The position numbers were made by a program, and so were the translations under genes. From assembly GCF_000224145.3 (NCBI RefSeq), contig NC_020170.2, positions 1,979,589 to 2,043,588 of the forward strand: a stretch of DNA of 64,000 bases. Reading direction: 5' to 3'. The notes below the pieces were generated by a model. That model searched no databases, had not been told where the DNA came from, and worked only from the letters and a program-made list of their open reading frames with translations. Position 1 is the first letter of the stretch, and each line of letters opens with the position of its first letter. Below are positions 47,237 through 58,200 of this stretch, piece by piece. Source of the stretch: Ciona intestinalis. Lineage: Eukaryota > Chordata > Ascidiacea > Phlebobranchia > Cionidae.

Positions 47237-47831
47237 AGAATTGATGTAACAGTTTATAGGTGTAACAAACTAAAGCGATACGTTACTTTTAAACCATTTG
47301 CGTCTCTTACGCAGCAAATGCTTCGGTTTACCAATGTGGGTATCCTAGAAAGTTTATTGGTATAACGATTTTCTCGGAACCGCTTCAAGCCCGTTGCAAA
47401 ATTAATGGCCTGTTTTTCCTCGGGCAAGACACGCAACCCAAATTGCTCTAACGTAATATAGGCACAGATAGGACAAAAGGAAAGAAAAAGCACCGCCTTG
47501 GCTTTACCTAAAAAACGCAGACGTGGGTAAGAGAAGTGTAGTCAACACGCATATGCGCAAATAGGTTAAGTGTAAGTTAAAATAACGACTATATATCGCC
47601 ACACGGAAAAATATCACGTTGGTCTGAATCGTTCTGAAACAAAGTAATCAGCTGAGTTCTGATATAAGTTTTTTTTCGTTTCCGATCGCTCGAATATGGA
47701 CAAGACATTAACGAGACACGAAAAACATGGACCAAATATGAATGAATTTCATCGGTTGCATTAAAAACATATAGCCTATTTTTTTTCTTTCAGGTTTGCT
47801 CTGTTGTTTATACAAAGCTTAAACCAATATT

Positions 47832-47893
47832 GACGTCACTTCGCAACGTGACGTCACTCTAGTCTAAAACACGTCACAGTCGGGGAATTCCCG
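47832..47893. promoter_or_regulatory. Orphan third copy of the bHLH promoter module
   Basis: TGACGTCACTTCGCAACGTG, TGACGTCACTCTAGT, then CGGGGAATTCCCGTTAAATC. The order and spacing match 49690-49757 (GTGACGTCACTCCTAGTAAA, then CCGGGGAATTCCCCTTTAAT) in the same orientation. No gene body follows it. Confidence 0.6.
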
Positions 47894-48018
47894 TTAAATC
47901 CTGGATCGAGACTGATTTGGACAATTTCAAAACTCAAAACTGTTTGTCCGGTATGTTTTTTTTATTATGCAGAAAATTTTAAACATAATATGGTTTAGAA
48001 TATTAAAAAAAAACAAAA

Positions 48019-49049
48019 TTAAACCAGACTATAATAACCACTGTCTGGACTATCTGGATGACGTAACAAATTTTCTGGTGACGTAATAAATTCGTTGAAC
48101 ACATTATTCATTGGCATATTGGAATATGGAAACGTAGGAGTGATGTCATCAATAGAAGTGCTGACGTCATCGGTTAAAGATGTGAATAATTCATCGCTTT
48201 CTTTGTTTAGATAGGTGACGTCATCTTGACGAATACTGTTGTTTTGGAAGTATGACGTCAGGAATGACGTAGTTGGGTCGTATTGAGAATAGAGTTGGTC
48301 ATAGTTTTGTGGATTTTGAATTGAAGTTGTTTCCAAAGAATATGTGACGTCACAATACTGGCTTTCTTCGTTCCAGTGACGTAACTGAGGTGAACAATCC
48401 TGATTGTGATTCATCAATGGAAGGCTGAACTGTTTCGTAGTTGATCTGTGTATAACATCCTGATGGTGGTGGAGGTGACTCACTTTCTGGTGACGTCATC
48501 TGTGGTGACGTCACATCACAATGAACGTTATGTCCAGCAGCGGCTTGATCGATAGCGTCGATGACCATCTCATCCTGAGTTCGACACCAAAATCTGTTTC
48601 TTTCCTTCCAATCTCGTGTACCATCCAAACAGCCACGGAGGAAATTGATGTAACGGATCGCCAACTGCATCGTTAGCATTATGTTAGATCGGGTAAGAAG
48701 TGTTGCCAGATAAACAGTGTTGCCAACAAAATAATCACCTGAAGTGTTTGTTTCTTGTGAAGGTTTCTTTGCTCTGTTAAACGAACAGGTATTACGCTCT
48801 GTAGCGTCTCTAGTGCTTGGTTAAATACATGAAGTCGATCGCGTTCTTTTCCAGCAGAATTTGAACGACGTTTCTTTGCGACGCCTATTGTGACGTCATC
48901 AGATCGGCGTTTTCGTGAGTTCACCTGAAACCAAATATTCGCATAACACACCAAGAATATTTTTGACGATATTTAAGTTCCATAAAATGATGACGTACCT
49001 TGTTGGTTGAGAAGGTTCGAGAAACTTGTTCGTACTGTAATGACGTCAT
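48019..49049 (-). CDS. bHLH transcription factor, copy 2 of inverted pair, with a frame change in exon 3
   Basis: Exons 49049-48999, 48924-48739 and 48664 onward mirror copy 1 with the same splice sites. The basic and helix regions differ from copy 1 by only a few residues (ISVAKK to IGVAKK, FNPALE to FNQALE). Around 48405-48418 this copy has one extra base relative to copy 1 (CATTGATGAATCAC against CATTATGGATCAC). Read straight through, the protein would stop at 48350 after about 185 residues. Beyond the extra base the second frame stays open to 48019 and still matches copy 1 (NHNQDCSPQLRHWNEES, YDQLYSQYDPTTSFLTSYFQ) and ends SPENLLRHPDSPDSGYYSLV. So it is a very young lesion, a sequencing or assembly error, or an allele. 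The last 80 or so residues are much more diverged from copy 1 than the rest. Confidence 0.8.
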
Positions 49050-50020
49050 CGTGTGTTGATTGATTTGAAAGTAAGTGACGTTTGGTTTGCTAGCGAGGTT
49101 TATATATGCCAACCTTCTTTATTTTTGCTTTCCCGGGTCGTGGAGGACAAACAGACTCGTCTGCTGAGTTCCCTGTTCAATTGAGTGAGAGTGAGATCGG
49201 CTTAGATCGGATGCAACCGCGTCCGTTTCCGACCGGTCGGGATTTTTCAAAGAGGTAAGCAGCGACCAAGGTATCCAGACCAAGGTTGGAACAGGGCTTG
49301 GTTTACTATGGCTTCTGGATTTACTGAACCAGCGTGCTATCCGACTAATTTAAGGAAACGTATGGTTTAACGTGGTAAATATTTTTCATGTATGGTATAA
49401 CTATAGATAAAACAAATTCTATATGAATTGTCCTAGTTATTATGTAGTCATGTAATTTTTGAAACATCTAACACATTTTTTATCCAAAAAATACAAAACT
49501 TCCCAAAACGTGTTAATTATAAGTTAATAAACATTTTTAAATTTCATTGTTTTTGATCTTTATTTTAAAGTATTTTATTCAAAAATCGATATTTAAAAAA
49601 ATGTTATTTTAGGTTAACTGTCGTGAAAGGTAAACGCAATGTCTTATCTCCGTAGTTTATACATCTCCTGCAAAGTTCGATCAAACAATGACGTCACTTC
49701 TCTGCGTGACGTCACTCCTAGTAAAGCTGCAACGCAACCGGGGAATTCCCCTTTAATACTTGACGCACGAGTCACTGACGTCATAATACGTTTTCCAAAT
49801 AAAGTTGCGTGAATTTTCAAAACATTGAAACCGCTTGATCCTAAATTAAAGAAATATTGTCTGACCGAAACTTAACAGCAAGCAGCAGATTAACAAAACC
49901 TTTAAACAGAAAATATCTGCAATGTTTCGATCTGTACACACGTCTCGCTCTATTATAAACGGGAAACACTTTTGTTTTAACAGGTTCTATATAGGAAGGA
50001 TTAACGATTAAAAACGCCGG
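48240..50020 (-). repeat. Right arm of the bHLH inverted repeat
   Basis: Reverse complement of 44720-46500. The 74-base second intron (48738-48665) is identical to that of copy 1 base for base, whereas the first intron shows about ten differences. Confidence 0.92.
49050..49751 (-). promoter_or_regulatory. Promoter of bHLH gene 2
   Basis: Mirror image of the copy 1 promoter: TATATAAA on the minus strand at 49106-49099, the CCGACCGGTCGG palindrome near 49228 (with one change in the outer bases), TGACGTCA sites near 49690-49715 and GGGGAATTCCCC at 49740-49751. Confidence 0.6.
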
Positions 50021-50752
50021 AGAATAAATTGCAATATCCGATAATAGAAGGGTAATAATAAAGATCAATTTTTTATTATTGTTCCGAACAGTCCGAATAT
50101 AGTGAAATATTTTCCCATTCATTCACCTACCGTTTTTAGTTTCCAAATTGACCTAGTTATAAAATATTTTCGGACTTCGATACAAAATGTTGCTTTATTG
50201 AAAACGTTTTTTTGAATGTAGCTTAAGAAAAATGTTAATACCGTATGGGTTTGTGTATATTAATGTTTCGTGATTAACTAAAAACAGTTTTTCAAAGTCA
50301 ACGCCTAATCCGAGAACCAGTTATCGTTTGGACTGTTTCATGCTTGCATGTATGTGCGTTGATCTTTAGTCCAGAGTCCATTGTGTTTTATCCAATACCC
50401 ATCTCCTTGTTTGTTACATTATTCCCATCTAAATCCCGGAAAAGCGACTTCCTATTGGTTTCAATAACACTCCTCGCGTTTTCGGCGCTGGGGTTCGCTA
50501 TAACTACGGAAACAATACATCACTTTAGACGTTTCTCTTCATAAGAGGTTAATATATAATAGAAGCTGTGGTTTAAATGGGTCATTCCCACTAAATGAAA
50601 CTTGCTGTGTAGAGTTATAAGGCAGGATATTTTAAATACTAGTTTAGTGACTTATTAGTATGCAGTGAAGATATATTTAGGACGATATATATATGGTGTA
50701 AGCATCACCTTATCTGTATACAAAGAATTAGAAATAACGACAGTCGTTTGAA
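50021..50752. other. Spacer between bHLH copy 2 and bHLH gene 3
   Basis: Outside the inverted repeat. No shared promoter module is visible upstream of gene 3, and no other feature was recognised. Confidence 0.4.
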
Positions 50753-52057
50753 ATGCCAAAATCACCAGTCAAGAAAACACGTCGGCGCAAACGAGCCGCA
50801 AATTCTCAAGCATCAGGGCAAGCAAAATCTTCTTACACTGTACGACCTAACGCTGCGATCAGGGAAAGAGAAAGATTGAAAGTATTTAACGATTCATTGG
50901 AAGCATTACAGAAAGTAATTCCCATCAACTTACCAGAAGGACGAAAGCTGCATAAAAAGCAAACGCTGCAGGTATAGGGAAAATGTTTTTTGTAATATTT
51001 GTATTGATATATAGTGGGATGGGGGAAGATGGGTCACACTTTCATTATATTTTTCGTACCATTTGGCAGTAAACAATAAAGAACATTCAAAGAATTAATA
51101 AACCGTATCCTTACGACTCCCTTAGACTGTTGTTAATTGTTTATTAAAAAACGATCAGGATATTTGGATACTATGTGCTAAACGTGTTCCGTCGTCCCCC
51201 ACCCTACAATATATTATTAAGCGTATCACTTTGACCCAGTGACCACTGATGGGTTGTGCAAATACATGTATCTTGTAAAAATGCAGTTTTCCAAAAAGTT
51301 ACATCGTTGATAATTTGTAACCGACATAAAGTGTATGAAATAATTCCGTGTTAAAATGACTTTCATTGCCCGCTACAACAAAAATACTTCAGTTACTTGT
51401 TTTAACATTTAAGTTGGCATTTCGTTTCATATTTTATAACTATTTTTATTTTTTATATTATATTAAAGTAGCATTTCATCTACACAGCTCGCTTGTCGGT
51501 ACATTCGGTTTTTAAAAGATGTTTTGGATGATAAACGAGATTGGGGAGAAAGAAGGAGATTTTGGTGCGGATCAGATGCAGATATTAACATGATTGAAGC
51601 CATTGATGCAGCTGCGATAAAAAACACACAAACTCCGACCAAGAACCCGAAAATTGAACGAACACCTCGTAAAACGCATAATCACCAAACAACAACTAAT
51701 ATACAGCGCACGAATACATCTTATGCAACACCTGTTCACTATACGAACGCCATGTTTAAGCGTAAGCCAATTTCTCTCCCGCCTATTCTACCACAAATAA
51801 GCGATGTGTATTCAATGGGTTGCAGACAAAGAGATACTTACCCTGATATTTCGAATATGGTGACGTCACACGATAAAATGACGTCACGAGTTGAAATGAC
51901 GTCACATATGAAGCTTGTCCATAGTGAAGAGTTGGAAAACCAAAGCGAAAACTCAGCCATTAAAACTGAGATGACTGAAGAGTTTCCAGCGACTAAAAGA
52001 GACGATTGGGACGTGTGGCCAGATCTTATTGACATTATATCTAAGCCAGAAACTTAA
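50753..52057 (+). CDS. bHLH transcription factor, third and older paralogue
   Basis: Two exons, 50753-50971 and 51488-52057, give 262 residues. After a basic N-terminus (KKTRRRKRAAN) comes NAAIRERERLKVFNDSLEAL, then VIPINLPEGRKLHKKQTLQ and, across the intron, LACRYIRFLKDVL. The intron sits at the same codon (after TLQ) as the second intron of copies 1 and 2. The block after helix 2 is RDWGERRRFWC then IEAIDAAA, matching the other two, while the rest of the tail is unrelated apart from TGACGTCA-encoded residues (VTSHDKMTSRVEMTSHM). The intron holds a MITE and a SINE fragment. It most likely arose by an older duplication than the one that made copies 1 and 2. Confidence 0.88.
51008..51215. mobile_element. 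MITE in the intron of bHLH gene 3
   Basis: TATATAGTGGGATGGGGGAA at the left and CGTCGTCCCCCACCCTACAA at the right with standard interior. Confidence 0.8.
51230..51385 (+). mobile_element. SINE-like repeat fragment in the intron of bHLH gene 3
   Basis: GACCCAGTGACCACTGATGG, then TTGATAATTTGTAACCGACA, TAAAGTGTATGAAATAATTC and CATTGCCCGCTAC follow the block order of the composite repeat. Confidence 0.55.
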
Positions 52058-52286
52058 TGTGTGGCGTTATCAAACCCCTCAACTTTAATTGTAAAATGTT
52101 CCACAACAATAAACGTAAAACATGGTTATGACGCAACAAACGACGTTGTTGCGTAAGAAAACTCCTGAAGTCATTTTCCAGAATATTGCTTGCCGAATTT
52201 CGAGTAAAACACTAAATTGAAATAAAAATACAAAAAAATGTGTTTGTACATAATAAAGTTTGCGTAAAATTAGTTGAAAACTAGTT

Positions 52287-55200
52287 TCACTTAACAGCTT
52301 GCATTCTACCAAAACTTTTCATTTGGCCAAGTCTGATGGAGCCGTTTTCCGTCACAACAGAGTGCGGTGTAGCGCTAGCTGGCGGAAAGGTGGAGTTAAG
52401 TTCAGATTGTCGCTTGTTGGGAGTAGAGAGTTGGGAAGTTGTTCGTGCACGTTTGGAACCTGGTGGTACGACGTACATGCGAGTAGAAAGACTGTATTGG
52501 ACGAAGTCTCTTGCAGTATCAAAACTCCTGGAAATATACAATATTTAGTTAAACATTTCTTAGAATATGCAATAACGTTGCTGGATGTTAAATACTTGGC
52601 CCTTTACTGCTGGCTAATTAATATACAGTATTCTGTTTCCTGCTGACTCTAAAAATACAACTTTCTAGTACAGAACATCACATTACAGATAAATGTCATT
52701 TTAAAACAGACATAAAAACAGGCTTATTTAAAATATCCAAAGACGATTGACACTGATACATATAACTATTGACGTACTTTGATTGCGGCATTTTAATCGG
52801 AGACCTGGTAGACTCTGATGTCACATCGGACGCTGATTTTGTTTCTTCCATTGGTTGGTTCATCGTTCGAAAAATGGGAAATTTTGACTTTTCCCCCTTC
52901 GCCACACCAAGACTTTGGTCTAAGAACATACCAGGTCGTCCTTTCCCATCGACCCCAGCTCCCCCCACCTCCCCACCCCACGCAGCTCTTGCCCCAGGTT
53001 TGCCCCGGCCTGGGGTGAATCTAAAACAACAAATTTAAGAATCATAAATAGTTTTGTTTTAGGAATCATAAAAAATAGGTTTCATAGAAAATTGGTGAGA
53101 ATAATTAACGTAAAAAATTATGTTTACTTTTGAAATTCACCTAAAAAGTCTATGGTGGTATTACTACTGTTCAACACATTGAAATCGCACTAATTTGTAG
53201 CTGTATTATATTGTAAATGGGTGAGATTTTACAACGTGGCATGCTATGGGATACAAGATTTAGGACACCAATAGTGACCATTAGGGCCTGCCTGTAACCC
53301 AGAGGTAATGGATTCAAGGCTCGTCGCTGCTACCATTGTGGGCGTTTGTGTTCTTGGTAAAGTCAGTTAACGGCAATTGCTCCAACCCAGTGGTCACTAA
53401 TGGGTTGTCCAAATTATCAGCCATATATAAAAAAAATGAAACAGAACACCTGTGTTATAACGACTGTCGTTTTCCGGCTACGCAAAGGTAAAGTAAGGTA
53501 CTTTTATTCATTTAATTACATTGCATGCACCTTACAACTATAAATAAAAAAATACCTTTGCCTATTCAAAAAGAAATATATATATTTATATATATATAAA
53601 TTAAACTTACCTAAAATCATCTGGTAGTAAATGCCCCATCAAATATTCTTGTCTTGTTTTATAAACCTGTTTCTTGAAATCATTCCTTGCATTTCCGTAT
53701 CCATTGAAAATATGGTCGGCAAATATAAGGCGTCCTCCACAATACATCTGTGTATATAAGTAGTTACTTAGCTTAATATAATAAGAGTCAGAGATGGACT
53801 GGCAACGGTTGGATGAAAGACTTACATGGGATTTCCGAGTGTTTAGGGTAATAGGTCAAATGTGCCTAAATCCCAAGTCCTTTTCAATCTCACCCACAAA
53901 GAATAAAAAAAACTTAATACAGTATTATAATTTACAGTGTTTAAACTATATGTAAAAAACCCTAGGTCCTTTGATAGGCTTTGCTTTAAAATGTCGCCCA
54001 AATTAAACAGTAAAGTTATCTTACAATAAAACATGTATGTTATTCGGCTCATCATATTTTCTATGATATATTATTGTATATTGAACTTAAAAATTAAAAC
54101 GTAAAAACTTTACGAACCAAAGTCATGCCGGGCACCACGTTATGTCTTCCAAGTAATAATGGCGTTGTTCGATTTGTTCCAGATTTTGCAACAGCAAGGT
54201 CATATCTTAATATTCTGTACAAGTCATGCCTGCTTTGCATACAGGGTTTTGTACGATTCCTGTAAAACATTGGTGTTATAAATATTATGTGTATGTGTAT
54301 GCATACCTTTATGGAATATACAGAAATAAGAGTTTATAAAATATTTAGTTCATTATGTTTTATAGTATTACAGTTGGCTCTTATGGTAGTCAATATTGAA
54401 ATTAAAATTTTAAGAAAGAATATTAGTAGTATATTCTTGTGCTATCTTACACACACCATGTATGTAACTTTGTAGGTTATTGATTCCTGTTGGGCTGAAA
54501 AATTGTATTACCTCTTAGCGATTACTGGGTTGCAGCAATGTTCGAAAAACTTATATCACAAATAATTTTTTGAGTGAATTTTTTGTGTATGGCTAAAAAT
54601 TTGGAAAACCTTTTAGTGACCACTGGGTTGGAGCAATGTCCGAAAAACTTACTTATTTTTATCAAGGTACAAATTATCCAACATAGCTTCGTATGGTGCA
54701 GCATCAGGGTAGAGACTGTTTACAATAGAAATCACAACAACTTGACTCGGTGGCGCCACCAAGCGGATGTAACAGTCAAACTCGATGTCATTAATTTGTG
54801 GGATCCGATGTTTACTACATTTGCATGAGAATGGACGGTCCGGACCTTTGCTGTCTGTATATGGAAAGATAGGTGTGTTAACATAACATTAATTTAAGTT
54901 TACTTAAACACGATAGCGAAGATAAGGTTAATTAAAGCAACAAAGAGAAAGAACTTTGTAGAAAAACAACAATCGGTAAAAATTGTATGTTTCCAGCGAA
55001 GAGAAGGGACTTAGTAGTAAAATGACAACAATTAAATCACATTAGACTTATACATCACTATTTTCCTTGAGGGAGGACAAGAGCTTAAACTACACACCAA
55101 GAAACAGTTACCATACCTAAGACAAATATCTAACAAGCTTGGTTATTGGTTTATTACATAGGTAGATCTGCATTGGTGCTTTTTTTTGTTTATTTTATTT

Positions 55201-58200
55201 TTTTGTAGATTTATTTTGTTAAAATACTTAGAGGTTATACTTGCTGTAAGCATGAGGTGCAAATATTTAACAAGTTCATAAATGAGGTAAAAGCCATATT
55301 TATACAACACTGAAATTCATTTACCCGTATATATCTTCTTATTCCTAGTAACCACTGGGCAACACTCTGGGGCTGGAGACCACGATTTCTCGCCAACTTT
55401 GTGACTGGCAACACTGCTAGCACGCATGGAAGATTTCTGTGGCCGAATAAGAATTCGAGAACTGTGCGTTGCAGGTCGCGAGCGTATAGGTTGAGATTCA
55501 CTCGTTTTTATCGGGGTATCTTCAATTGTTACGGGTGTAGCTTCAATACGAACATGAGTTTCTGGTGATTTCTTATCATTACTGTGACTACCTCGCTTCA
55601 GGTCTGCTTTGATGTTAACAGACTATGGAAAAAAATGATGCATGAGACAAGTTATGTATATCATAAATGTGAATAAAACATGGATTTTCTGAACGGATAA
55701 AATGAATGAATGTAACTTACTTTATCCTAGCTTGGCAGGAAAACGACAGTCGTTATAACATGGGTGTTCATACACCTTGTGCAAGCTTACGAGTTACCAT
55801 GTATGTTAAAATAATAATCAAGAAAAGCTATTTAAGATAAAAAGTTAATCCAGTCCCAAATCCCAGGTCCTTTGTTAGGTTTACTTTGCATGTAGCCCAA
55901 ATTTAACAGTATAGTTATCTGACAATGAAAAATGTGTAATATTTAACCAATTTTATTTTGAATTATATAGATACATTCAATTAGATTTTAAACTTACATG
56001 AGGTCCAGGAACCATATGTTTAGGTGGGGCAGATGGCGAACGAAACGATTGAAATTTTGTTCCTTTCTCAGGAAAACCGTCATCTTCAATCTTTCTTTCT
56101 CTCGCACTATGTATGTTTCGTACGGATGACTTAACCTGTAGGCAACACAGTTTTAAATTAACTCATGTCCTGTAACTTGTTTTTTTTGGAGTCAGAAACT
56201 AATATATATATATATAATATATGTATATGTATATGTACATAATTTCACAGCAACAAACTTTTAAGAAGTTACAGGTAAAAATGACTGTACCCTTCAAAGT
56301 TAATCGAACAAATCACAAAAACATGATTTTTGCAAAACTAAACAATGTGAAGTTTTTTTACCTTACCATATGATCGAAAACATTTACAAATAAAATTTGC
56401 ATACATATATTTAACTTTACAAATAAAATTCACATACACATATATAAATTTACTAATAAAATTCACATACACATATATAATTTACAAATAAAATTCACAT
56501 ATATATATTTAACTTTACAAATAAAATTCACATATATATATTTAACTTTACAAATAAAATTCACATACATATATTTAAATTTACAGGAAAAAATTGCATG
56601 CATGATTTAACTTTACAAATAAAAATCACATGCATGATTTAACTTCACCAACCTCTGGTTTATCCAAGAGCTTCTTAAGCGCAGGAGAACTTATCCCAAC
56701 CTCAATCCTATAATGTTCCATCCATTGATCAACGAGAAGTTTCGAACGATCGACGAGTTTCTGCAGCTCCCTGTCGGCTTGTGACTCGAACTCAAATCTC
56801 TCCGGGGGATCAAGTGAGTGTTTCAACTCTTCAAGATCAGCAGGCTTTTTGGACTGCTGGTAAAGATGATATTTTGTGTAATGCCTACGCCAAACTCTGA
56901 CAATGCTGACACCCTACAAAACGCTACAGCAACAGCAACAACATTTTTTTTAATTGCCGCCCTATTTATAAGGATCTTTGTTGCCAGTCCTTCTAAAAAA
57001 ATCACCAGCCTAAATACTTTACATTGAAAATGTATATATAATTTAATATATGTTAAACTTAAAAATAGGCAAAGGTTTGTGAAACTTTACCGATTTTCTT
57101 AAACCGAAAGCAGTTTTTCTGTGTTTTGCTTTCGATTTATCATCTTTACCAGATTTGGTGACGTGGTACTCAGTTGCTGCTTTAGATGAAAGTTTGTATC
57201 CGCTTTGTAGGTGGCCCTGGTGAAGTTTATTTGTAACGACAAATGACATATGCAAAGGCAAACTCAAATGTTAGATTACAACTTCTTATTATAACATTTG
57301 TTAGATTAGCTTCCTGTAGATAGGATGAAAGTAGATAGGCCTACTAAAATGTATATATATTAAAAAGTATATTTTTTTCACATTTTTAATAAATAAATAC
57401 AAATAGTTTTGTTTAAAAATTATTTTGTTTGGTAACAACTTAAGAAAAAACATAAATTTTCTTGTAAGTTCATTTCAAAATAGTCTTTAAAATAATCTTA
57501 CCAGCGATGCACTGTCTGGTTGGTCAGAATTTTGCGTGGTGCCGACAATTAGTTTTGTACTTTCTCGATTTGCGGTAAAATGTAAAGTGACCAACGATCT
57601 GCTGGATATTCTTAAGTACATCTCTTTGTTTATGTGATAAAGAACATTTTCTTTCAAGCGCCCGTTGTTTCGTGGCCACTCCCACTTTTTAATCAAGGCT
57701 CCATCCTCAGCTTTCAGCATACCACCTTCTTTAGCAAGTACAAGGGCAGGAACACCATTTGAGTGATAGCAGCATGACTGAAATAAAACATAAATAAAAT
57801 AGTTAAAATCCTTTAACAAGTAGACAGAACAATTGTTATCTAGTTCAAATTAGGAGATAATTTAACTCAAAAGTAACAAAAACATTTTTTGTTTGAAATA
57901 AATCTGTATAAAACACTTTCACACTTATTGTTTAAGATTAAGTATTTAGAAAAAAAAAACTAATAGTATTTCTGTATTTGTAACTAATTCAACAAAAATC
58001 AAAATATGAAAAACCAACTTTAGTCTAACAATTTCAATGGTTGGCATTTGGCAACACTAAAAAAAACTGAAAAAATCAGCAAATAAGTTTACTTTTCCAT
58101 AAGGTGTAAAAGTAGCAAGACAAGTTCTCATGTCATCATTTGCATAACAATGAACATATAGATGTCCGGGAGCACCAGGTGTGGCACTTGCACTAATCGC

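Larger units (their letters stand above)
46751..48018. other. Spacer of the inverted bHLH pair
   Basis: About 1.27 kb between the two stop codons. It holds a MITE (47038-47236) and a fragment resembling the bHLH promoter (47832-47893). No further coding sequence recognised. Confidence 0.5.

Noticed and set aside
56823-57027. Open frames on both strands between FAM194-gene exons 10 and 11
   Set aside because: Intron sequence; no conservation evident and the exon phases work without it.
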